A stretch of DNA of 64,000 nt. Source: Coniferiporia sulphurascens (taxonomy: Eukaryota; Basidiomycota; Agaricomycetes; Hymenochaetales; Hymenochaetaceae). Both the position numbers and the translations under genes were made by a program. Numbering within the stretch: the first letter of the stretch is position 1; each line of letters begins with the position of its first letter. The notes below the pieces were generated by a model. That model did no database searches, was not told the origin of the DNA, and saw only the letters and a list, made by a program, of their open reading frames with translations. The stretch is from contig NBBA01000004.1 of assembly GCA_002794785.1 (NCBI GenBank), forward strand, positions 2,414,160 through 2,478,159, in the 5' to 3' direction. Positions 32,803 through 44,100 of the stretch are shown here, one piece after another.

Positions 32803-34191
32803 ATGTCCGCTCGCAAGACAGTCAAAATCGACGTGATCTCTGACTTTGTTCGTCCTCTCGTATGCACTCTTAATTGTGCTCTGGCTAACCTGCGCGATGT
32901 CTAGATCTGCGCATGGTGTTACATTGAGCAGATAGAGCTCGAGCGCGGCATAGCGCTCGCACGCAAGGCAGAACTTCCACTCGACTTCGTAGTCCAGTTC
33001 CACCCGTTCATCCTCAACCCGTCTCTCCCATACGACACGCCCATTTCGAAAAGAGAGTTCTTCTTGCACAAGAAGGGTGTTAAATGGCCTGAGATTGTGG
33101 GGAGGGTTGAGGCGCGTATGAAGGAAGAAGGTCTGAAGTTGTGAGTTTCACTTTGTGTTGTTTCACATCCCTTCGCTTTCTTTTTGTCTCGTTCTCTCTC
33201 GGACCTTGGTTTCGTTTGCATGCTTCGGATCCGTTTGTCTTGTTATGCTTCGCTCCAGGCGACGCTCTATTCGGATTCCGGGTGTTATCGTTCTTCTTGC
33301 ACAGGCCGCATGCGGACGCCGGGTCCAGTTCACTGGCTCTCCTGCGCTCAATGGCTCGGCCGAAGCAGATAACACATCCACGGTCTCGGAGCTTTCGAGG
33401 CACGAACTTCTCTACCAAAAGGCGTGTCTCCCGCACGAGGGGGGTCAGGTCTTCTGGTTTATGCTCACCATCGGCGTCTTTGTCATCTATTATTTGACAA
33501 TATATGCTTAGTCATTTACTTTCTTAGTACACTTGACGGCAACGTGCGTCATACGCTGAATGCACATCGACTGCTGCAACATGCATACAACGTCGGAGGG
33601 CAAGATTTACAAAGCCCGCTTATGAAACGCGTCTTCGTCGCCTTTTTCGCTGAAGGGCGAGACATCGGTGACGTGCGCGTGCTCGCAGAGCTCGCGGTCA
33701 CCCCCGGACCCGAGCCCGAGTTTGATGCCGATTTACCATCGAAATCTAGCTCAATCACAGTCGATGAAGAAAAGCGGGTAGAGAAAAGCCTGTTCGCGAA
33801 CGTGGAAGAAGCGCAGCGCTGGCTCGAGGGCGACGAACTCTCCGACGTCGTGCGTGATGCAAGCGCGAAAGTTGCAGAACGCGGCGTCACTGGTGTGCCT
33901 TTCGTGGTCTTTAACGGCCGGTGGGCTGTCGGGGGCTGCCAGCAGCCTGAATGCTACTTCAAGGTACGCTGTTTTGTTGTTCATCCACAGAGACCCGCTG
34001 ACCTCGGATCTCTTTTCCGCTCTTTGCATTTGTTTTTCTTGGCATAGATATTCGAGAAGCTTGCGAACACAGGCGAGCTCGCTTCGTGTCCATCAGTCCA
34101 TGTGACTCCCAAGTCAAACAGCATGGAGAATACCTCCTGCTCGATATCCGCAACTCCTTCGACCCCGGCAGTAGCCGTTACAACACACTGA
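32803..34191 (+). CDS. DsbA-like thioredoxin-fold oxidoreductase (FrnE/2-HCCA isomerase family)
   Basis: 286 aa from four exons: 32803-32847, 32905-33140, 33528-33963 and 34048-34191. All phases close. It belongs to the DsbA/FrnE-type thioredoxin superfamily: an N-terminal beta strand KIDVISDF, a CxxC active site CAWC (17-20) followed by YIEQIELERG, a helical insertion containing FTLDGNVRHTLNAHRLL, and a C-terminal TGVPFVVFNGRWAVGG that supplies the cis-proline. Bacterial and fungal relatives act in thiol-disulfide exchange; the substrate here is unknown. There is no signal peptide, so a cytosolic location is inferred. The second intron is 387 nt, far longer than every other intron of the confident genes, and holds a 118-codon open frame. 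The C-terminus (SNSMENTSCSISATPSTP) is low-complexity. Confidence 0.85.
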
Positions 34192-34931
34192 AGGGCAGTA
34201 ACGATATAGGGAAGGGGTTCATATGGCCGATTGGAGGGAGGTAATGCGGGCGTATCTCACGTCTGTCCCTGCTGCTCCTTGCCCTACCTGTCTGTGTCTC
34301 CTAACCATATTATTCTTGTTCCTCCTTTTGTGCGATCATCTGCGCTTTTCAGACCGGATCTCCTTCTCTTCTATCTCCCCTCCTTCTCTCCCCTCCTTCT
34401 TGTCCGGTTTTCCGCCCTGTTTTCTTTTTCCACTTTTCTATATTCATTATTTGAGTAAGTCCCGCACGCACTTGTGTCTGTATGTATTTTTTGCGGATGT
34501 GATCTTGAAGATGCAAAATGCTGTGTTATCTTCTCATTCCCACTTATTTCAAAAATTGGATCAGGTGCCGAAAACGGCAGAGGGGGAGCTCAGGGCACAC
34601 AAGGAAAAGGGGTTGCGAATAATACACTCACTCCGGAGGTTCTGGATAGACATCATATATGGAGAGATAGTACGAGCTAAGGACTAGGAAAGAAGAACTG
34701 GGTGACAAAGACTGGCATAAGGATATTAATTGTGTTGGGATCAAGACGAAAACGAAGGGGAAAGGGAGAAAAGATACTGTAACGATCAAATAAATTAGAA
34801 AATAAAAAACAGTAAACGATAGGTAGACAAATGGTATATGGCGTTCTTCCACTTGAATTGTCAGCGCTGGCCAAGCATAGAAGTAAGGGCGGCGGAACGA
34901 TTCAAATCATCGCGGATGTCGGTGAAATTGG
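34192..34931. other. Intergenic between convergent genes
   Basis: Pyrimidine-rich 3' flank of the DsbA-like gene (34260-34450), then AT-rich sequence leading to the stop codon of the minus-strand membrane protein gene. No gene is supportable. Confidence 0.4.
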
Positions 34932-37109
34932 TCAGGCCATACCCTTGTCTTTGCTTGACAGGAACAAAAGTCCTTCTCGTACCGGTGCCGCGCCAGGGGT
35001 ATGCGGCGGCGGAGGTCGTTTCGTGCTCCGCTCGGGGAGCACTGGTGGCGTATTCTCCTTCCCGTGACGTAAACGGGTTGGTGCATGCGTTGCACTTGCC
35101 TTCCGCTGGGTCGTCCGTACATGGCTAGGGCTTACAGAATGAGAAGAGGCGGTGGGACGCGACATAGAGCGGGGTGGAATCGGAGGTGGGATATTCGACA
35201 GGCTGGAGAGGGGAGGACGAGTTGTGATCGAAGCGGTCTCCGCAGACTTGAGGTTTTTCATTAGAATAGTAGGGGATTGATGCTGTAGGTGAGGCTGACG
35301 TGGACGAGGTACGTGGCGCGCCGCGGGTATAGATGTAATGCTTTTTTGAGGTCGAGGAGATAGCTGGGATTTTTGTATGGAAGGATGGATGGAAACCTTA
35401 ATCTCCGGACTCTGAACTGGAGCCTGAATGCGATAACCGGGCTGGAGGGCGGGTATGAATATTGAGCATGCATCCGCACTTGAACAACCGACTAGCGGAG
35501 ACGATTCACTGTTCACGGGTATTATCCCCGCCAAAGGTTCAAAATTCAGAGTTGGCAGGAATGCCAAGCCAGACAAGGTTGTAACTCTAGCCGCACGTCT
35601 GGCGTTGTAAGAAGCTTCGCTAGCATTAAGACGCGCCAAGCGCTGAATCTCGTTCTCCTGTCGCCTATTGGCGATGGTGGGAACAACGGGGATACTCTTA
35701 GGCACCACGAAAAACGTCCTTGCCGCAGAAAACAGAGCACAGAGGAAAGAAATTCCAAAGGAAAACTCAGCGGCGGTGCCGATATCGGTCGCAGAAATTG
35801 CACGACCCCAAGCCAGGGGAGAAGAACGTCGCGGCTTGTATGCGAGCGTGCCATGGCGGGGCCCGTAAAGCTGGCGGTCCTGGAGCATCTTCTCTACTTC
35901 CATTCGCCATGCCGCCACTGGGGAAAAGGGTGATGGAGATGTCGCGCCGTGCCGGACCGCCAAGGGGCTGAAGGGGGGGTCTGGAATAACATGACCACGT
36001 AGACGGATGTCGAGTCGCTCGCGGGAAAGAACCATCTTTGCGTTGGTCTTTCGTAGAATTGATTGAAATGCCTCCGCGGACTGTAGTGAATCGGAGACAG
36101 GTTGCGAAGATAAGACACACGCGACCATCGGGGAGACAGGCGAACCAGAGGAAGAGCTGTAATCGCTGCAGTCGGTGAAGAGGAATAACTTTCTTGAAGA
36201 AGAGATTGAGACCTCATTACACTTTATTTCCTCAGACCGTGGAGGTCCAGAAGAGAACGGTTTACTGGTACAAATTTCCCTACGGCGGGGGAAGTTGTCA
36301 GGGAAAGCTGTCCAAAGAGGGCTCGCGTACTTACTTGGTCAGCGATTCGTCTTTTATAGTGCTAGAATCGGTGCTGCAATTCGAAGGCATCATATTCATG
36401 GCGCCCCCGACAGCTTTTGTGAACATTGCCGCAGGGATTGCGGCGGGCGAACAGTCATACCCCTTGCTAGTTTAGGGTTCGAGGGAATGCATCAGTCTGG
36501 AGTTAAGCATAGGAAGACTCTATACATACCATCTGCCAACACAGATCCTTAACGCCTCAATATCTTTTTCATTGAAATTCAAACCGACACCTTGTCGACC
36601 ACCATTATCGACGAAAACTTCCCGTTTCTTGACCTGTACGAGTCCTGGTGAGCTGGACGGTCCGCGGATCGAATGATGTTCCAATAAATTCCCATTGTAT
36701 CCACAAGGGGCGGTCAGTGTTTTTTCTGCCTTATCTTCTTTGTCCATGTGGAGATCCTGTGGAATTGAGATAAGATGACATCGGACTCGAAGAATTTCAT
36801 ACTTGCCTCACGGATGATTTCCCCGGAATCTTGTAAGGGCTCATGTGTCAGATCGAGGTCTCTCATTACCCTTGCGCATTCGATATCACCATTCAGAGAA
36901 GAGTTGGTGTGTATACGGCCTCGTGCAATGAACCCGTTGGCAAGGGAGATCATGAGAGCGATCACAATAAGCGATACGATGATCGCGATAGTCGCAATGA
37001 CCACAGGATGGCGTTGGGGAAACATATCATCGGTACCTGTAGCGCTGTCAGTGGAGAAGAACTTTTCCGTAGCAGAGCTGGGGAAGCCTGGGGAGAAAGG
37101 AGTAAACAT
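34932..37109 (-). CDS. Single-pass membrane protein with long Pro/Ser-rich tail and KEN box
   Basis: 669 aa from four exons: 37109-36807, 36756-36530, 36466-36335 and 36279-34932. All phases close (0, 2, 2). A short N-terminal Ser/Thr-rich segment precedes one membrane span (about 35-58, IVSLIVIALMISLANGF) and a cytoplasmic-type tail. The tail has MEVEKMLQDRQLYGPRHG, a second hydrophobic patch (FSFGISFLCALFSAARTFFVV), a Pro-rich stretch (PPPIPPRS), and HGKENTPP near the end (KEN at 628-630), the motif recognised by APC/C in cyclin-type degrons. The first intron is GC-AG (GAG|GCAAGT...CACAG). Domain order and the last two intron phases resemble the subtelomeric family (A-D), and exon 2 ends KDIEALRI..GR, like ALRNGSDIR there. 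Distant kinship is only a possibility. Function is unknown. Confidence 0.75.
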
Positions 37110-39564
37110 GGCAAAAGAATGTTCGGATGGCGTAAGCCTGAGGACGTTGTAGTATTGTCGGCGCTCAGTGATACTAAGGTAGAGTAACTTGCAGGAGGGC
37201 AGAGTCAAGACGTATATCGAACTACGTCCGTCCAGGTAGGTAATATACGATTATCTGAACTCCATACAGAGACATTCACATTTAGACCAAGACCAGCCAG
37301 CCCATCCGTGTCCAGACTTTTCTGATGACGTCTTCGAGGCCCATAGTAGACACTTATATTGGATAGTCATCTAGGGAGACGTCAAAACTGCTTGTGAGTG
37401 CGAGAAAAGGGACGCTGGCTGAACACCGGAATGAACGTACTGCCAGACTCGATTGCATGGAGGTCACAACTCCTTGCATTCGGCCAATGCTCGGTAGACA
37501 AGACAAAGAGCGTTCAGTATGAAGCATCATGGATCGTCAGAGGGTGCATGAGGACTTGGGATTCAGCGGGTCTCGAGCCTACGAAAGATGTTAACAGCAG
37601 CTGAATCACTTTGACAGACTCGGAACGTCTTCTACGTTTTCAAAGTTCAGCGGCAAAGTAACGATGTCCGGCTGGCGATGATCGCACTGTCTTTAAGTAT
37701 CGCTGATAGTCCATTCCGCAGCGCAAGGAAATAATGCACATCAAGAGCGTAGTATCGTTATTAGTGGCCTCTAATCGGAAAAGCTTCGGGTGGACGAATG
37801 GCGCAGTGATGAAGAAGAAGATATTCATATATTAGTTATGTAAGCTTAATCATATTTGGTAGAATATGCTCGTGACGTAAACGCACGTGATTCAGAGTTA
37901 AACAAAAAGTTTTAACGACTTCGACTTGGCCTCACTCAAAACTTTCCGAATTGTCGCAGGTTTGAGAAATGACTCCCATGAGCCGTTTTTACCAAATGTA
38001 TGGACCAAAGGCAATTTCAGTGAGTCGAGATTGCGAAATTACATGGTCACTGACCACGACTAACGTGTCATTCGGTGATCCGATGAACACGGTCTTCACA
38101 ACTCACACTGTAATGATTTGTTGCCCACGAGCTCTTTCGCTTTCGCCATTAACTTCTGTTCGGCTCGACTACAACCTTTTACACACCGGATGAGCAGTAA
38201 TATGCAGACAAAGGAACAAGAGTGAGTCTGGGCAACGTGTTCTTCGCACCCCGCTATCCCATGCTCGGAAGAGATGCTGCCATACAGCCCTGGCGTTCTC
38301 TGCACATGTTCTCGCAATACACGTACAACGGATATTACTCCCATGGCAACTACGTGATAAGAAATGCTACCAAGACACTAACCGCTTACACCTGGACTGT
38401 CCCAGGGATACGCACCATTACAATCGGTTTTGCTGATGCGTCCTATACTTTCAATCGAATGTCCTTCGCCCACACAATTTTACTCTTGGCGTGGTACGAT
38501 ACGACTCCAGACCTGACAATTTCTCCAATCGAATGGTTCAATAATTATAGAGCATGGGACGCAATTGCTCCAGTACTTGTTTTTCTCTGTACCAACGCAC
38601 CTTCCACTTGTCTGGTTACACAATCTTGGCTTTCTCATGCAAGTAAATAGGCTTCATGCTATTACGCTAACTGGATGTTCTAAACTATTTGGGGTAGATC
38701 AAGGCTCTGGGTGTAATCACAGGTCAACTTTGCGGCCAACCCACCAGAATGCTTTGGTGGGAACGATTATCTCACCGGATTTTATCTGAAGGAAGCAGAT
38801 TTTACATGAATCGGAATATCTTACATACAAGATACTCCGCTGAGCGGCTGGAATAGGCGATGTTCCTGAAATTTATACTTGTCGACGTCCGGCGGCAGCT
38901 ATGCTCGACTTTTGCGTAGCTCGCTGGATTTTACCCTTGCTTTGGACCCATTGATCTTTCCTCGGCTTCACCCTTGATGTCTTCCCCTCAATTAAGCGTC
39001 TGTGTAGTGTGTACTTGACGCAAAGATTTTTGTACTATCCTTTTCTCGACATTGACAAGACCCAGAAGGTACTCAGACTAGAAGCGAGAGATTCTGTTAC
39101 ATTCCCTGCATGTGCCTTTTGCCGTGTCCGCGAATCAAGATAACCTGCACTGATAAGATATGCCACTGATTTGCATGGGAGCGCTCAGCAATCTTTGAAC
39201 CTTGACTTCGTCGTGAAGTCAGAAAGATATGCCTGAAAAAGCAATTGCTTTCTGGTAAGTTCAGGTCCCTTTTATTTAATATCGGGGGCTTTACTGATGG
39301 ATAGATTGCCACGGACCGCAGTACCAAGGCATTCGAAGCAAGAAAGTACATTCACAGCATGGACAATACATTTAATAACAGTACGACACGCATCACTACA
39401 GTGTACACGGAATAGCGCGAGCACAGGATAACATGACCACATCCAAATATCGATACAAAAAAAGATACCTCTATTTTGTCCATCCGCGGTCTACAATTGG
39501 GTCTAGGCAATAAAGTAAATTTATCAGTTTCGTGGGAGGTTCTAATTCAGCATGGAAATCACCT
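37110..39564. other. No supportable gene
   Basis: Upstream flank of the KEN-box membrane protein gene, then about 2 kb of sequence with short frames. A plus-strand frame at 38222-38650 (142 codons) has no recognisable motif, and its composition does not argue for coding. Confidence 0.4.
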
Positions 39565-41146
39565 TCACAGGGAAATTGTCCTCGGCCATGTGAGGCGTCC
39601 GGAAGGATCCCACGACATAAACTGGTCTGGATCAGGGTGCTCTATCAAGCTCATGCTTGACGGACGATCCCGCAGTCCCCACAATAAAGAGTCTTCCCCA
39701 CGAATCTGCTTCTGCGCTGCCTCCGAGGCGACTGGTACATGGGGCGATAAGCTGGAGAAAGAGGACCTCATCATAGCCGCTCGCCGTGCTGCCAATACAC
39801 GTTGTAATGGGGAGTCATCTGATGATGATACGGATGTCGGCGAAATGTCATTAGGCGGCTTAAGACTCGGAATCGCATACGCAGATGGCGATGAAGAAAG
39901 GGATGTGGATACTGATTCAACGACGGCCCTAGCAAATGTAATGAAGTATGTCAGTCTCACTCCGATTTGACCGCGAGTCGCGGAAGAAATCATTTTACGC
40001 ACGATATCGTCAAGTCAAGCTGCCGCAGGTACTTCAAGTAATTGCAAGAGTCGACCAACCGTGGCGCACGGTGTTCTGGAAGCGCATTCAACGCGTCGAG
40101 AGCTCGTCGCACATGTGGGGCGAGTGCGAGCACGACGGAATAAGCGGACGACTTCTTCATGCACTGGCAGTCATTCTCAGCATCTGCAGACCTGCAGGCA
40201 TCTTGGTGCAGTATTTGGGAAAAGACTCGTTCGAGCATGTCGTTATCGTCACCAGACAGTCCGGTGTCGAAACCGAGCATACCATCGATGCTTTCTCGGG
40301 CTGTGCTGCTCCCCGCTGAATCGAGATCAAATGGAGGATCAGAAGGAAGCGATGATACGCTAGTCGGTCCAGAGTAGAGGAACGGGGTGCTATCCTGCCC
40401 AGTAAGAAAGATGGGCTCGTCGTTGTGCGTCGGTGGAGTAGCCGGAGTGAACTCTGACGTGGGACTAGTAGCATCCAAAGAGTCATTCAAATCGAAAGAC
40501 GGCGCATCTTTGGCCTCTGACGAAGATTCAGCATCTGACCCGACGTCCGATCGCGGTGGTGACGAAGCAGAGAAACATGATGTCTTCTTCATATCGGCGG
40601 TCCAGCGTGGATGAGGCTTTCTCTTATATTCGCGAATAAATCCTTCGAGTTCGGCGATCCGATTTTTGAGGTGCGTGGTCTCATCCTTGCCCGTGTCCCT
40701 GAAGGATTGAAGTTCTTGTCAGTCACGAAAGCAGACGTTATGTGAGTCTGTTGCACCTTTGGCTCACGTCGTCAACTTCGTATACGCATATACCACTCTA
40801 AAGAAGCCGGACAGTGATGCATTAGCCAGACAACGTATTTCAAGGACGACAACATACCAAGCCAAGCTTTACACATCGACTGCAAGCAGGCCTCTTTCTG
40901 TAAAAGAACATCACAATTGGCATCGTACTGATTGTATCATTTCAGACGCTGTACCTATCACACTGAAGGAGGATTAGTACTTTCTTTCTGGTGACCAGAG
41001 GAAGTACACACCATTCTTTTGGAGCCATGGCAGTTTAGACAGGACTGGGTTGTTCTGTTGCGACGCCGTTTACGATGATCGACCGGCGTTTGCGCATCGT
41101 CCTCAGACTTGCGCTTTTTTGAAGCCGCATCAGTGGATGAAGACAT
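39565..41146 (-). CDS. Zn(II)2Cys6 fungal transcription factor with an 8-nt microexon
   Basis: 427 aa from six exons: 41146-41012, 40962-40955, 40897-40858, 40797-40757, 40698-40003 and 39928-39565. All phases close. The N-terminus is basic (KKRK, HRKRRRN). It is followed by a textbook binuclear cluster with cysteines at 36, 39, 46, 53, 56 and 65 (C-x2-C-x6-C-x6-C-x2-C-x8-C): SCLNCHGSKRM-CDR-KRPACSRCVKLGL-SGICVYEVDD. The third zinc cysteine is encoded only by the 8-nt exon TGTGATAG; skipping it would destroy the domain and shift the frame. A coiled-coil linker (LKNRIAELEGFIREYK) follows, then a Ser/Asp/Pro-rich region. It is nuclear by family. Target genes are unknown. The usual large fungal TF middle domain is absent, so this is a short type. 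Confidence 0.9.
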
Positions 41147-44100
41147 GATACAAAATGTGGGCTGAGATGACGGGTGCGGCAGGCTGGGGCTTCGGCCAGC
41201 TCATTCCTTTATATGAGTCCAGGGGACATATCTGGAAGCAGTAGCCGATTTACTCGCGCCTCTCGCCAAGGTTCTTGGTCGTCGTGCGAGTAAAGTAGGC
41301 TTGAGGCTGCATGGGGAAGCAAAATAGGCTTCTGTGTCAGAGAACATGGCGATGTGATAAGCGAGCATCTGAACCTACGGAGACCTCGCCGGTGGTCGTC
41401 GGAGGGACGGATTCTGCGAGGTCAATAGCTGCATACAATGTGCTAATAATGTGCCAATACAAAAAGTTCCTAAATTAGGATAAGGTTTCGCTCTAGGTCC
41501 TCGGACGATTGTACTCACTTCAAGTTGTGGCATTGATGGAGTATGTACTATGGCCGATCGAGAGAAAGAGAAGCCCGAGCTGTAGACAGTAATAATTCGC
41601 TGGTGGGTATCGGCGCACGGTCTAGGGCCGGAAGGGTGACAGCGAATAAAGATGGAAAGAGTAAGAGAAGAATTATGGGCGCGGCTTTGAACTCACACGG
41701 CCTACCAAGCATCTACCAAGGGGTGATGGCGATTCCCGGGCTCACCCTCATTCGCCGAGGAGGTGTGCAACTTCCTCGCCCCAAGATACTCCGCAAGAAC
41801 AGTAGCGGTCTCTTTACAAACGCGGTGTCCACAGTGCTGAGCGCTTCAAATTCATTATGTACACCGTCAACTGACTCACGCCGAATGCATTGTAGTTACC
41901 TTTCCCACACATCCTAATTTGCATGATGATGCCAAGAACTCAGTCGAATTGTTGAGTTCCCTGACTGCGCAGTGCACACGGGTGCTACATGCACCCGCCA
42001 CAACTTGAAGCCATACACATATTTTACAATCATCAGGTGGGACTAAAAAGGTGCCCTTTGAATTTCAGTTTTTTGTCATAACCACAAGCCCGACCATCAG
42101 CTTCATCTTCCGAAAAGAGGGATTCCTCGGACCGACATCCAACCAAAGCGGGTCACGACCTGATTCTTCCGCGCAAAGTGGAAGGCGAGTTTGACTCCTT
42201 ATCAAGATTGCCACCAATCGGAACTCGAGGTAGAGCGGTTCAAGGTTACATATTATAAGTTATGCGGACATTCACATATATCAGCATGCGTTCTTCAGCG
42301 TGTTCTGCGGGGTACAACTCCGATGTACCCCACCCCTGCAGGTGGATACGTCAAACCGCGGGATTGCGCTTATAAAGATAAAGGCGTAAATGCGGATGGC
42401 AGGGAGATTTTTTTTCAAATCGTTAGGCAGTGAGCCATATTCCTGGATGCGCCAACATGATGGGAACCGTTCTGATATTTTTGGTTTACCTTGTAACCTG
42501 ACTATTGATGGAGAGCTCTCGCTATAGTTAGGATATGAGGTCAATTTGCATATATCATAGATGATACATAGGACATAGCGGACAATAAGTGTCATCGGGA
42601 CGCGCCACGATAATGAAACCGGCCGAGATGAACGTACTTTAGCATCAGCCTGTATTTGAAAATCACGGCCTACTTATGCATGTTGCCGAGGCCTTGAAAT
42701 GCACACATGTGCGTCATCACCTAGTCACTAACGATGGGCGCTGACAGGAGACTTAGAACATTTAAAAGGTCCTGAAAGAGTGTGCTGCACTGTGCATTGG
42801 TATCATGGCAGTACGGTGATTTTTATCGCGCGTATCTCAGCCTCTTACATAATACAAAACTCAACACATTACGACCGCGCTTTCGGAAGCGCCGATCACG
42901 GCCGCCCAGCTTGGTATTTTTGTGAAGCGGGTCGATCCTCGACTTCCCACCAAAACTCTCGGAAATCAGAAAACGACGATAAATAATGCTATACACCTCC
43001 AAGTTACCTCAAGGCTTGCGATTTTATTTAAGTATGCGATCTCTTAATGCTGACTGAGAAAGCCCGGTGGCTCAACCCGGTCCACTGCAATCTTACAGGC
43101 AATTTCCGTCGCCATATGAGAATCAAGGCACGCGGAAGAGAACCCAATGAAACACTGCATAGAGCGATAAGTATAACACCATCTCCTCGGTCAAGCATGG
43201 AAGTTGACTGAAGGCTCCTATTCTGTTCCCTTCTGAACCAAAAACTCTACGCGGTGTGCTTTGCCGAGGACAAGTCGTCGCAAACGGACTCCCGTACCGT
43301 GTACCCCGCTAAAACACAGTACTCGGTGGCTTAGCTTGAGTTGCAGAAGTCTTATAAGATCCGCACTCTTTTCGCCCTTCCCCTGGCAAGTTGGGCTATT
43401 TTGAGCTCACTGTTTCGATTCCATGGGACTTCCGAAACAAGAAGTGGTTTTAGCCCAGCAACAATCGTTACAAGATAAAAATTCTGATGCCAAAAAATCT
43501 CTTTAGAACGAGCTTGCGACACCATGCCAGTTAGTACGACACCTCTCTGGTCAGTCATTTCTGAGATGAAATAGCCAATCAAAGCAGTGTTTCCATTTGC
43601 AGATCCGGGCCGCGCCCTTTGTTATTGTTCGCTTGGTTCAGGGCAGACTATCAGGTTGATCACTTGCATAGTCATAGGGATAGTCGTGCGTCCTCCCCTC
43701 ATTCGAATAGATTGGGACCGTAGTGGTAAAGACGCTTCCATGCAAGAATAACGCCTGGAGCATCCCGAGCGTGTTACGGGGATAAAAGGTGTCCCCCAAT
43801 TTGAGATACGGAAGCAGAGTAATTTTCTTATAACGAAGTTTGTGGTCCAAGCAGATAGTATTCCGAATCAATAAGCTAGAACTGTTTTAGGACCTCATCT
43901 TACTAGATGGTGTTCACTGTAATAAAATCCGTAATTGCCATATGGGATGACGAATGAAACGGGTGGCGCTGTGGCAGATCTCAAGATTGACCGCTTCCTT
44001 CTTGAACCTATCAAGAGATCATCATAAGACGGTAGACGGGCATTAGCGCAGGGGTGACGAAATTTGCGCTTCTGTGAAGATGGGGAAGCGGGTCTGAGGC

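Noticed and set aside
38222..38650. 142-codon plus-strand frame
   Set aside because: No recognisable motif or coding bias; frames of this length can occur by chance.
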